NCBI GenBank assembly: GCA_005883905.1
Contig: VAYD01000314.1
Span: 1 to 7,886, forward strand
Length of the DNA stretch: 7,886 nt
Direction: 5' to 3'
Origin: Actinomycetota bacterium
GTDB taxonomy: Bacteria > Actinomycetota > Thermoleophilia > Solirubrobacterales > Solirubrobacteraceae
A model generated the notes under the pieces. The model was given only the letters and a program-made list of their open reading frames with translations, did no database searches and was not told the DNA's origin. Below, piece by piece: positions 1 to 6,185 of the stretch. The position numbers were made by a program, and so were the translations under genes. The number at the start of each line of letters is the position of its first letter. Positions within the stretch are counted from its first letter, which is position 1.

Positions 1-179
1 GCGCGGCGCGGTCGCCCGCGTGCCGCGATCGCTGGTTGCGTTCAGCGAGGGAGGGGGTGAGCCACGGTCCCAGGTCTGGGCCCTTTCGCTCTCGGATATC
101 GAGAGGTAGAGGGCCCACGTCTCTCCCATCGCGCTGACCCACTGATCTCCGCGCCAGTCGACCCGCCGACAACGCGGCG
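1..179. other. Gene-free left end
   Basis: No convincing coding frame is visible here on either strand. The stretch lies downstream of the 84-residue ORF that ends at 180. Its only clear content is the nested inverted repeat at about 42-137, described separately. proA, the usual partner of proB, does not begin in this interval. If it is nearby, it lies beyond the left edge. Confidence 0.6.
42..137. ncRNA. Candidate structured RNA element (nested stems)
   Basis: Four sets of complementary segments nest inside one another. They are 42-47 with 132-137 (TCAGCG/CGCTGA), 49-53 with 123-127 (GGGAG/CTCCC), 77-84 with 110-117 (TGGGCCCT/AGGGCCCA), and 89-94 with 100-105 (CTCTCG/CGAGAG) closing the five-base loop 95-99. 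On the plus strand the second stem can grow by a G-U, a G-C and a G-U pair (54-56 with 120-122), which slightly favours a plus-strand RNA. A competing small hairpin, CCCA/TGGG at 69-72 with 77-80, is also possible. There is no T-rich tract after the stems on either strand, so it does not look like a standard intrinsic terminator. It could be a riboswitch or attenuator for a gene outside the window, a small RNA, or a rho-independent end of I-shaped type for the proB transcript. I do not recognise the family, and the strand is undecided. Confidence 0.4.
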
Positions 180-434
180 CTACGCGCGCTGCACGGCGTC
201 GGCCGACAGCACCGCCGGCTCGGGCACCGACGTGTACCCGTCGCGCCGCGCCGCCTCGACCTCGGCGTTGAACGCCTGCGCGGCCGCCAGCGCGGCCGCC
301 ACTCGGTGTTCACGCGAGCGCGCGCCCGTCGATCGCACAACGAACCCGTCGCCGTCGCGCTCGAGCGTGACGCGGATGCCGCCCGCGCCGCCGCTCGACC
401 GCGCCCGTCGCACGAGCAGCGGCGACTCGATCAC
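180..434 (-). CDS. Hypothetical protein coupled to proB (84 aa)
   Basis: This is a small protein I do not recognise. It begins with GTG at 434-432, inside the last codons of proB: the GTGA at 431-434 holds both this start and the proB stop. That arrangement is typical of translational coupling and is the main argument that the ORF is real. The stop is TAG. The protein is soluble-looking, with no signal peptide or membrane helix. An N-terminal half rich in Arg and Gly contains a short beta-like segment (residues 20-35, RVTLERDGDGFVVR). An Ala-rich helix follows (about 45-64), then a Pro/Ala tail. The beta-strand-then-helix pattern could be a small domain of its own, but no catalytic motif is visible. 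It occupies the place where proA often follows proB. A chance open frame in GC-rich DNA remains possible. Confidence 0.5.
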   Translation of the reverse strand: MIESPLLVRRARSSGGAGGIRVTLERDGDGFVVRSTGARSREHRVAAALAAAQAFNAEVEAARRDGYTSVPEPAVLSADAVQRA

Positions 435-1525
435 GCCAGCACGAAGTAGTCGCGGTGCACGGCCTCCTCCGTCGCGCGCGGCAGGACCTCGCGCACGTCG
501 GCGCTCTTCAGCCCGCGGATGCGCCGCAGCTCCGTCGCCGAGTAGTTGCAGATGCCTTTGCCGATGAGCACGCCGCCGCGGTCGGCGACCTCGACCGCAT
601 CGCCGGCGCCGAACGCACCGTCGACCTCGACGATCCCGACCGGCAGCAGCGAGGTGCCGCCCTCGCGCAGCGCGCGCGCCGCGCCGGCGTCCACGACCAC
701 CGTCCCGTGCGAGGGCTTGGCGTAGCGCAGCCAGAGCTTGAACGAAGAGATCCGCGACTCGCGGGCCGGGAAGCGCGTGCCGACCTGCTCGCCGGCGAGC
801 GCCGCCGTCAGGGCCGTCTCCGACAGCCCGTTGCAGACCGTCGCCGGGATGCCCGCGGCCGTCACCATCTCCGCCGCCACGACCTTCGAGCGCATCCCGC
901 CCGAGCCGAGCGGCGACGTCGTGGCGGCGATGTCGAACGACGTCAGCCCCTCGAAGTCCGTCACCTCGCCGACAAGCTCGGCGCTCGCCGTCGTGCGCGG
1001 GTCCGCGGTGTAGAGCCCGTCGATGTCGGTCAGCAGGATCAGGTGCTCGGCGCCGATGAGGATCGCGAGCTGCGCGGCGAGGAAGTCGTTGTCGCCGAAC
1101 GAGATCTCGTCGGTCGTCGTCGTGTCGTTCTCGTTGACGACCGGCACGACGCGCCAGTCGAGCAGCCGCCGCAGCGTGCGGCGCGCGTTGAGGTAATGGC
1201 CGCGGGCGCTCATGTCGAAGAACGTGAGCAGCACCTGGGCGGTTGTGACGCCGCGGGCGCGCAGCAGCTCGTCGTAGACGCGGTAGAGCTTGCCCTGGCC
1301 GACCGCGCTCGCGGCCTGCAGGTCCTCGATCGCCGTCGGGCGTACCGGCAGGTCCATCATCTCGATGCCGCGCGCGATCGCGCCGCTCGTCGCGACGACG
1401 ATCTCGTTGCCGGCTCCGTGGTAGTCGGCAACGGCGCCGCAGACGCGGTCGAGCACGTCCGCGCGCAGCGCACCGCCCTCGTCGGCGACGATGCTCGATC
1501 CCAGCTTGACGACGGCGCGGCTCAC
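431..1525 (-). CDS. proB: Glutamate 5-kinase
   Basis: ProB phosphorylates L-glutamate with ATP to gamma-glutamyl phosphate, the first committed step of proline synthesis in the cytoplasm. At 364 residues it has the usual length of two-domain ProB. The amino-acid kinase domain covers about residues 1-255. It shows the N-terminal VVKLGSS phosphate-binding segment (5-11), the SGAI segment (47-50), VNENDTT (130-136), the FGDND glutamate-binding loop (143-147), LLTDIDGLYTADPR (164-177) and GSGGMRSK (207-214). A C-terminal PUA domain follows (about 270-355: the SHGTVVVDAGA strand, then GDAVEV and GKGICNYSA). The start is GTG, 13 bases after the obgE stop and without a clear Shine-Dalgarno, so it probably depends on translation of obgE. 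The end overlaps the next ORF by four bases. Feedback inhibition by proline is known for the family and is not visible here. The reading frame is intact. Confidence 0.95.
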   Translation of the reverse strand: MSRAVVKLGSSIVADEGGALRADVLDRVCGAVADYHGAGNEIVVATSGAIARGIEMMDLPVRPTAIEDLQAASAVGQGKLYRVYDELLRARGVTTAQVLLTFFDMSARGHYLNARRTLRRLLDWRVVPVVNENDTTTTDEISFGDNDFLAAQLAILIGAEHLILLTDIDGLYTADPRTTASAELVGEVTDFEGLTSFDIAATTSPLGSGGMRSKVVAAEMVTAAGIPATVCNGLSETALTAALAGEQVGTRFPARESRISSFKLWLRYAKPSHGTVVVDAGAARALREGGTSLLPVGIVEVDGAFGAGDAVEVADRGGVLIGKGICNYSATELRRIRGLKSADVREVLPRATEEAVHRDYFVLA

Positions 1526-1538
1526 GTGAGCGCGCAGG

Positions 1539-2785
1539 CTATCCGGGGTCCAGTTCGAACACGACGCCCGCGATCTCCACGTCGTCGCCGGGCTGGAAGC
1601 CGGCGGCTTCGAGCGCGCGGATGACGCCCATGCGCCGCAGGCGCCCCTCGACGTGGATAAGCGCGTCCTCGTTGTCGAGATCGTGACGCGCGATCAGCCG
1701 GTCCACCGCCTCGCCCTCGACGCGGAAGAGCCCGTCGTCGACGCGGTCGACCTTGAAGCCGCGGCGCGAAGCCGGTTTGAACACTCGATGCTCGGCCAGT
1801 TCCGCCACGTCCTCGGGGCACACGCCGCCGAAGGCGGTGGGTCCGTCCTCCGCCGGCGCGGCCGCGCGAACCGGCACGCGCCGCAGCAGCTCGGTCGCCA
1901 GCTCGTCGAGGCCCTGGCGCGTCGCCGACGACGTGACGAACACCGGCACGTCCTCGCCGAGCCGCTGCTCCCACGCCGCCTTGGCCGCTGCCGCCTGCTC
2001 CTCGGTCACGAGGTCCGCCTTGGACAGAGCGAGGATCCGCGGCAGCCGCGCGAGCCGCGCGTCGTGCAGCTCGAGCTCGTGCTCGATCGTGGCGAAGTTC
2101 GCCTCGGGGTCCGATGCGTCCAGCGGTGCGAGATCGAGCACGTGGACAAGCAGCCGGGTGCGCTCGACATGCGCGAGGAACTCGTGGCCGAGGCCGGCGC
2201 CCTCCGACGCGCCCTCGATCAGGCCCGGGATGTCGGCCAGGATGAGCTGGCGGTCCGGCCCTTCGAGCGTGCCGAGCACCGGCTCGAGCGTCGTGAACGG
2301 GTAGCTCGCGATCTTCGGCGCCGCGCGCGTCATGCGCGAGAGCAGCGACGACTTGCCGGCGTTCGGCAGCCCGACGAGCCCGACGTCGGCGAGCAGCTTC
2401 AGCTGCAGCGCTTGTTGCCGCGCCCGCCGCTTCCGCCGCTCGCCACGACCGCGCGCTGGCCCGGCACGACCAGGTCGTGCACGGTCCCGTCTTCGAGCGT
2501 GGCGACCGTCCCCGGCGGGACGCGGACGATCAGGTCGCCGCCGTCGGCGCCGTGGCGCTGCGAGCCCTCGCCGTGACGGCCGCGATCGGCCTTGTAGTGC
2601 GCGCGGCGCTTGAAGGACTGCAGGTCGCGCAGCGAGTCGTCGCAGACGAGGATGACGTCGCCGCCGTGCCCGCCGTCGCCGCCGTCGGGGCCGCCGCGCG
2701 GGACATGCGCCTCACGGCGGAACGACATGCAGCCGTCGCCGCCGCGCCCTGCTTGAACGAAGATGCGAGCCTTGTCAGAGAGCAT
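1539..2785 (-). pseudogene. obgE: GTPase ObgE/CgtA, frameshifted by internal deletion
   Basis: Obg is a ribosome-associated GTPase needed for large-subunit maturation and stress control, and it is normally essential. The gene starts at ATG 2785. The first frame (2785-2399, 128 codons) encodes the glycine-rich Obg domain ([24 protein letters not shown], ending GGRGNKR) and then meets TGA at 2399-2401. The second frame, offset by one base, carries [10 protein letters not shown] and then the GTPase domain. Its motifs are the P-loop GLPNAGKSS (2346-2372), YPFTTLEP (G2), DIPG (G3), SKAD (G4, where NKxD is commoner) and SSAT (G5). A C-terminal OCT domain (about the last 80 residues, [11 protein letters not shown] onwards) ends at TAG 1539-1541. 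Compared with B. subtilis Obg, which has about 24 residues between GN.R and LELK, that linker is missing here, a loss of roughly 70 bases not divisible by three. Automated callers may show two ORFs, 2399-2785 and 1539-2333 or longer. The cause is either an assembly error or a true null allele. The gene sits 13 bases before proB. Confidence 0.9.
2402..2411 (-). other. Deletion/frameshift junction in obgE
   Basis: Within these ten bases the text passes from the end of the Obg domain (CGC for Arg at 2410-2408) straight into the leucine codons that begin the GTPase-domain lead-in (CTG at 2408-2406 in the other frame). The conserved linker that should lie between them is absent. There is no slippery heptamer, so programmed frameshifting does not explain it. 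Confidence 0.75.
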
Positions 2786-2799
2786 CGACCACGAATCGT

Positions 2800-2804
2800 A
2801 GGAG
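2800..2804 (+). promoter_or_regulatory. Ribosome binding site of the SDR gene
   Basis: AGGAG lies seven bases before the ATG at 2812. It supports this start and the plus-strand direction of the gene. Only 26 bases separate the divergent SDR and obgE start codons, so each gene's promoter must extend into the other's coding region or lie further off. Confidence 0.75.
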
Positions 2805-2811
2805 TGAACCC

Positions 2812-3501
2812 ATGGCCGACGATCGCGTCTTCGTGATCACCGGAGCATCGAGCGGCATCGGTGCCGCCACCGCCCGCGCCGCAGCCGCCGACGGAAACGA
2901 CCTCGTCCTCGCGGCGCGCTCGAAGGAGAAGCTCGACGCGCTCGTGTCCGAGATCGGCGACGAGCGCGCGATCGCGGTCGAGACGGATGTCACCGCCTGG
3001 GAGGACAACGAGCGCCTGATGCAGGCCGCGCTGGACCGCTTCGGCCGGATCGACGTCGTCTTCGCCAATGCCGGCTTCGGCGCCAGCCGCGGCTGGCTGA
3101 AGGAGTCACCCGAGCACTGGCGCTCGATGGTGCTCACGAACGTCCTGGGCGCCGCGTACACGCTGCGCGCGGCCATCCCGTCCGTGACGGAGAGCAAGGG
3201 CCACCTGCTCGTGACGGGCAGCGTCGCGGGCCGCCGTGCCCTGCCGGGCAGCCTCTACTCGTGCACCAAATGGGCGGTCACCGCGATGGGCGAAGCGGTG
3301 CGCCAGGACCTCAACGACACGGGCGTGCGCGTGACGATCATCGAGCCCGGCATGGTCGACACGCCGTTCTTCGACAACGGCGCCGGGCCGGGGGCGCTCC
3401 ACCCCGAGGACATCGCACGTGCTGTGATGTACGCCGTGTCGCAGCCCCCGCACGTCGACGTCAACGAGATGCTCATCCGCCCGACCGCACAGCCCTCGTG
3501 A
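2812..3501 (+). CDS. Short-chain dehydrogenase/reductase (SDR family)
   Basis: A classical cytoplasmic SDR of 229 residues, close to the usual 230-260. The Rossmann-fold cofactor motif TGASSGIG is at residues 10-17. The second strand ends AAR (34-36), and an arginine here usually favours NADP(H). The structural NAG motif is at 86-88, Asn110 is in place, and the catalytic Ser137, Tyr149 (YSCTK) and Lys153 complete the tetrad. PG at 179-180 followed by VDTPF (182-186) is the usual site after strand six. The substrate cannot be told from the sequence. The overall look resembles YdfG-like 3-hydroxy-acid or general alcohol dehydrogenases. It has a good ribosome site at 2800-2804. It is divergent from obgE and overlaps the following small membrane protein by four bases (GTGA at 3498-3501), so the two are probably co-translated. 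Base composition matches its neighbours and there are no signs of a mobile element. It interrupts the usual rpmA-obgE order. Confidence 0.92.
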   Translation: MADDRVFVITGASSGIGAATARAAAADGNDLVLAARSKEKLDALVSEIGDERAIAVETDVTAWEDNERLMQAALDRFGRIDVVFANAGFGASRGWLKESPEHWRSMVLTNVLGAAYTLRAAIPSVTESKGHLLVTGSVAGRRALPGSLYSCTKWAVTAMGEAVRQDLNDTGVRVTIIEPGMVDTPFFDNGAGPGALHPEDIARAVMYAVSQPPHVDVNEMLIRPTAQPS

Positions 3502-3656
3502 AGGCGCACCCCGGAACGATCCTCTCGATCGTCGGCGTCGTGGTCCTCATCATCGGGCTCGCGGTGCAGACGAACGCCCTCATCCTGATCGGCTTCTTCG
3601 CAGCGGTCGCGGGCGCGATCCTGGGCGGATCGCGCAAGGCGTCACATAACGAGTGA
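3498..3656 (+). CDS. Small two-helix membrane protein (52 aa)
   Basis: GTG at 3498-3500 overlaps the SDR stop TGA (3499-3501), and the frame runs to TGA at 3654-3656. The short hydrophilic start MKAHPG is followed by a hydrophobic helix (about residues 7-23, ILSIVGVVVLIIGLAV). A brief QTN turn, a second hydrophobic helix (about 27-43, with GFFAAVAGAILGG) and a charged tail SRKASHNE complete it. This helical-hairpin profile matches small DUF-type actinobacterial membrane proteins, but I cannot name a family. The overlap with the dehydrogenase and the terminator hairpin directly after its stop argue that it is a real gene and the last of a two-gene unit. A longer frame opening at 3261 covers the same end, but its first part lies inside the dehydrogenase and reads like non-coding shadow. 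Confidence 0.65.
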   Translation: MKAHPGTILSIVGVVVLIIGLAVQTNALILIGFFAAVAGAILGGSRKASHNE

Positions 3657-3686
3657 CGCCACTGGGGGAGTGTCCCCGGAGTGGCG
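3657..3686. terminator. Bidirectional hairpin between convergent genes
   Basis: CGCCACT (3657-3663) pairs with AGTGGCG (3680-3686), and GGGGA (3665-3669) pairs with TCCCC (3673-3677) around a three-base GTG loop, leaving only a small asymmetric bulge. The hairpin begins one base after the stop of the 52-residue protein (plus) and ends one base before the stop triplet of rpmA (3687-3689, minus). Both transcription units therefore end in the same structure. No T tract follows on either strand, as is common for hairpin terminators in high-GC actinobacteria. Confidence 0.75.
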
Positions 3687-3947
3687 CTAGGCCGCGTCGC
3701 CGGGCACGACGTTCACCATGCGGCCGCGGCGGCCCGTGGTGAACTCGACCGTGCCGGCGGCGCGGGCGAAGAGCGTGTCGTCCTTGCCCAGGCCGACGCC
3801 GTCGCCGGCCTTGAAGCGCGTGCCGCGCTGGCGAACGATGATCTCGCCGCCCGTCACCTGCTGGCCGGCGAAGACCTTGACGCCGAGCATCTTCGGGTTG
3901 GAGTCGCGCCCGTTGCGCGAGGAGCCGAGGCCCTTCTTGTGCGCCAT
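3687..3947 (-). CDS. rpmA: Large ribosomal subunit protein bL27
   Basis: An 86-residue bL27 of full length. The N-terminal [16 protein letters not shown] is the segment that in the family reaches toward the peptidyl-transferase centre. There is no cleavable propeptide of the Firmicutes kind. The core ([21 protein letters not shown], residues about 22-42; then [15 protein letters not shown]) and the basic stretch before the end fit the family. It starts eight bases after the rplU stop, with AAGGA at 3953-3957 that overlaps that stop codon and lies five bases before ATG. L21 and L27 are thus tightly coupled. The stop TAG abuts the terminator hairpin, which makes it the last gene of the mrdA-rodA-rng-rplU-rpmA run. 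Confidence 0.97.
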   Translation of the reverse strand: MAHKKGLGSSRNGRDSNPKMLGVKVFAGQQVTGGEIIVRQRGTRFKAGDGVGLGKDDTLFARAAGTVEFTTGRRGRMVNVVPGDAA

Positions 3948-3952
3948 GACAG

Positions 3953-3957
3953 TCCTT
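3953..3957 (-). promoter_or_regulatory. Ribosome binding site of rpmA overlapping rplU stop
   Basis: AAGGA read on the minus strand, five bases before the rpmA ATG. Its two adenines belong to the TAA stop of rplU (3956-3958), so a terminating ribosome sits on the next start site. Confidence 0.7.
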
Positions 3958-4267
3958 ACTTGGAGTTCGAGATCTTGGTGACCTGGATGCGGGTGAGCTC
4001 CTGGCGGTGCCCGGTCCGCTTCTTGTAGCCGCGCTTGGGCTTGAACTTGAACACCCGCAGCTTCGGGCCGCGCTCGTGAGCGAGCACCTTGGCCTCGACC
4101 TTGACCTTCTTCAGCGCGTCGGCGCCGAAGACGGCGTCGTCCGAGCGGAAGAGCACCGGCTCGAGCGCGACGGTCGCGCCCTCGTCGGCGGCAAGGCGCT
4201 CCACGAGCAGGGTCTGATCCTGCTCGACGCGGTACTGCTTACCGCCGGTCTTCACGATCGCGTACAT
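3956..4267 (-). CDS. rplU: Large ribosomal subunit protein bL21
   Basis: A 103-residue bL21, exactly the common family length. It binds 23S rRNA in the large subunit. The N-terminus [16 protein letters not shown] and the C-terminal basic signature ([16 protein letters not shown], about residues 75-90, then TRIQVTKI) are diagnostic. ATG at 4267 lies eight bases after the RNase G stop. The nearest ribosome-site candidate is GGAG at 4279-4282, inside the end of the RNase G gene and eleven bases from the start, which is weak. Translation is probably coupled to the upstream gene. If the TAG in that gene is real, polarity on rplU and rpmA would be expected unless they have their own promoter. The frame is intact. 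Confidence 0.97.
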   Translation of the reverse strand: MYAIVKTGGKQYRVEQDQTLLVERLAADEGATVALEPVLFRSDDAVFGADALKKVKVEAKVLAHERGPKLRVFKFKPKRGYKKRTGHRQELTRIQVTKISNSK

Positions 4268-4275
4268 GGTTCAGG

Positions 4276-6168
4276 TCACTCCGAAGCTGTCGACTCCGCC
4301 TTGGCAGCGGAACGGCGCCGTCCGCCTCTGCGGCCGCGGCGCCGAGGCTTCGATTCTAGGGCATCGTCGTCGCCGTCGCCGTTCCCGGCCCGCGGCGAAT
4401 CGTCGAGCAGGACCGCCTTGGCGGCCGTGCGGCCGGGCTCCTCGATGCGCACCAGGCGCTTCTCGCCGACGAACTTCCCGCCGCCGGCGACCGAGACGAT
4501 GTAGCCGTCGATCTTCGCGACCGCGTCGTCGACCTCGTACATGTGCGGCTCGATGATGTGCACGAGCACCTCGTCGCCGGCGCTGAACGGAATCGCGCGC
4601 TCCTCGACGTCGGCGGTCTTGCCCTCCATCACCACGTCGAAGTGGTCGAGCGGCAGACCCTCGGATCCGGTGAAGAAGAACACCCTGCCCGTCTCGGTCT
4701 CGAGCTCGTGCAGCACGCGCGAGCCGTTGCCGGTGAACTGCGCGCTCACGCGCGGGTTCATCTGCACCAGGAACGCCTCGACGTCGCGCTTGGCGCGCGA
4801 GGCGATCTCGCGCATCCGGCGCTCGAACTCGATCGCGATCGTCTCCTCGGACTTGATGACGCCGTCGCCGTCGCAGGTCGGGCATGGGCGCGTGAGGATC
4901 TCGCGCACGCCCTCGGTCACGTTCTGGCGCGTCATCTCGACGAGGCCGAGCCTCGAGATCTCGGCGGTGAACGTCTTGGTGCGGTCCTCCTCGAGCGACT
5001 TGCGCAGCGTCTTGAGCACCGCGTCGCGGTTGCGCGCCCGCGCCATGTCGATGAAGTCGATGACGATGATCCCGCCGATGTCGCGCAGCCGCAGCTGGCG
5101 CACGACCTCCTCGGCGGCCTCGAGGTTCGTCTTGGTGATCGTGTCCTCCAGGCGCGCCTGCTTGCCGCGCCCGACGAACGAGCCCGAGTTGACGTCGATG
5201 ACCGTCAGCGCCTCGGCGTAGTCGATCATCAGGTAGCCGCCCGAGGGCAGGTCCACGCGCTTGGAGATCAGGCCCTCGATCTCCTTGTCGACGTCGTAGG
5301 CCTCGAACAGCGGCGTCGACTCCTGGTAGAGCTCGACGCGGTCGACCAGCTCGGGCGCCGTGCGCGAGAAGAACGACACGAGCCGCTGGTGCTGGCGCTC
5401 GTCGTCGACGATCGCGCGCTCGAAGTCGGCGCTGAAGATGTCGCGCACGACGCGCACGGACAGGTCGGCCTCCTGGAAGACCATCTCCGGCGCCGTGGCG
5501 GCCTCGACGCGCTTCTGCAGCACGTCGTGCAGCCTGAACAGGTACTGCAGCTCGCGCTCGAAGTCGGCACGCTTGGCGCCGTGCGCCGCGGTGCGGATGA
5601 TCGCGCCGCCGCCGCCGAGGTCGAGCGCCTAGGCCTCCTTGCGCAGGCGCTCGCGCTCCTTGTCGTCGAGGCGCTTGGAGACACCCACGCCCTCGCCGGT
5701 CGGCGTGTAGACCATGTAGCGCCCGGCGATCGTGAGCTCCATGCTCAGCCGCGCGCCCTTGGACTTCAGGGGGTCCTTGACGACCTGGACGACGACCTCC
5801 TGACCGGGCTTCAGCAGCTCGGTGATCTTCTTGCCGGCGCCGCCCTCGCGCCCGCGGCGCTGGACCTCGATGCCCGGGAGCACGATCTCGTCGACGTGCA
5901 GGAACCCGTTCTTGTCGAGCCCGATGTCGACGAACGCGGCTTCGAGGCCGGGCAGGACGTTGTCGACCTTGCCCTTGTAGATGTTGCCCACGATGGAGCG
6001 GTTGCCGCGGCGCTCGAAATAGAGCTCCGCGACGCGGTAGTCGGATGTTGTTGCCGGCGTCTTGCGCGCCCGCGAGCGGCTTTTCGCCGCGGCGGGCGTA
6101 CCTGACGCCTCCATCAGCGCGACACGGGTCTCCCCACGGTCAACGCTGACCAGAACTTGCTTCTTCAC
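4276..6168 (-). pseudogene. rng: Ribonuclease E/G, interrupted by an in-frame TAG
   Basis: RNase G/E is the endonuclease that cuts single-stranded RNA during rRNA maturation and mRNA decay. The frame runs 630 codons from GTG 6168 to TGA 4276-4278, broken only by TAG at codon 180 (5629-5631). Without the break it would be a complete protein. An N-terminal strand (MKKQVLVSVDRGETRVA) is followed by an Ala/Lys/Arg-rich insertion (about 22-42). Then come the S1 RNA-binding domain (about 44-150, with NIYKGKV, AAFVDIG and KNGFLHVDE) and the GGGGAIIRTAAHGAKRADF segment right after the TAG. The DNase I-like catalytic domain has Mg-binding Asp325 (VIDVNSG) and Asp371 (IVIDFIDM). The zinc-link CPTC is at 429-432. 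The tail has a beta-rich domain (GDEVLVHIIEPH to VRIEE) and an Arg-rich end. Gene callers may split it into 5629-6168 and 4276-5523. AAAGGA at 6180-6185 is a likely ribosome site. It lies 15 bases after rodA and eight before rplU. Confidence 0.9.
5629..5631 (-). other. Premature amber codon in rng
   Basis: TAG sits between RLRKEA and ALDLGGGGAII. Homology continues without any shift on both sides, so a single base change explains it. In the family this position usually holds Lys, Glu or Gln, whose AAG, GAG or CAG codons are each one substitution from TAG. The next possible initiation codon in frame is GTG at 5521-5523, which would give a fragment lacking the S1 domain. Confidence 0.85.
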
Positions 6169-6179
6169 TTGTCTCGAAT

Positions 6180-6185
6180 TCCTTT
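6180..6185 (-). promoter_or_regulatory. Ribosome binding site of rng overlapping rodA stop
   Basis: AAAGGA on the minus strand, eleven bases before the GTG start at 6168. It overlaps the TAA of rodA (6184-6186). It supports this GTG as the start and coupling to rodA. Confidence 0.5.

Noticed and set aside
77..117. Hammerhead-like CGAAA next to a hairpin on the minus strand
   Set aside because: The required CUGAUGA core before the hairpin is missing.
60..120. T-box-like signature on the minus strand (an ATC in the hairpin loop and a downstream TGGGACCG)
   Set aside because: The spacing between loop and motif is only about 25 bases with no Stem II elements. The variable base of the TGGN motif does not suit tRNA-Ile, and no start codon follows in the window. 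Too thin to call, though a covariance search would settle it.
455..1624. Long plus-strand frame opposite proB
   Set aside because: Arg/Ala/Asp-rich shadow composition. proB on the minus strand has all expected motifs.
2399..2415. Programmed ribosomal frameshift in obgE
   Set aside because: No slippery site is present, and a conserved linker of about 24 residues is physically missing. Slipping would not restore a normal Obg.
3261..3497. Upstream part of the 131-codon plus-strand frame ending at 3656
   Set aside because: It lies inside the SDR gene and has shadow composition (His/Arg/Gly-rich). Only the last 52 codons look like a protein.
5629..5631. Genome-wide recoding of TAG as a sense codon
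   Set aside because: TAG serves as the natural stop of obgE, rpmA and the 84-residue ORF in the same window, so general reassignment is unlikely.
4543..6105. Plus-strand open frame of 520 codons opposite rng
   Set aside because: It is the antisense shadow of RNase E/G in GC-rich DNA, with a Leu/Asp/Arg/Val-heavy composition and no domain. The minus strand carries clear catalytic motifs.
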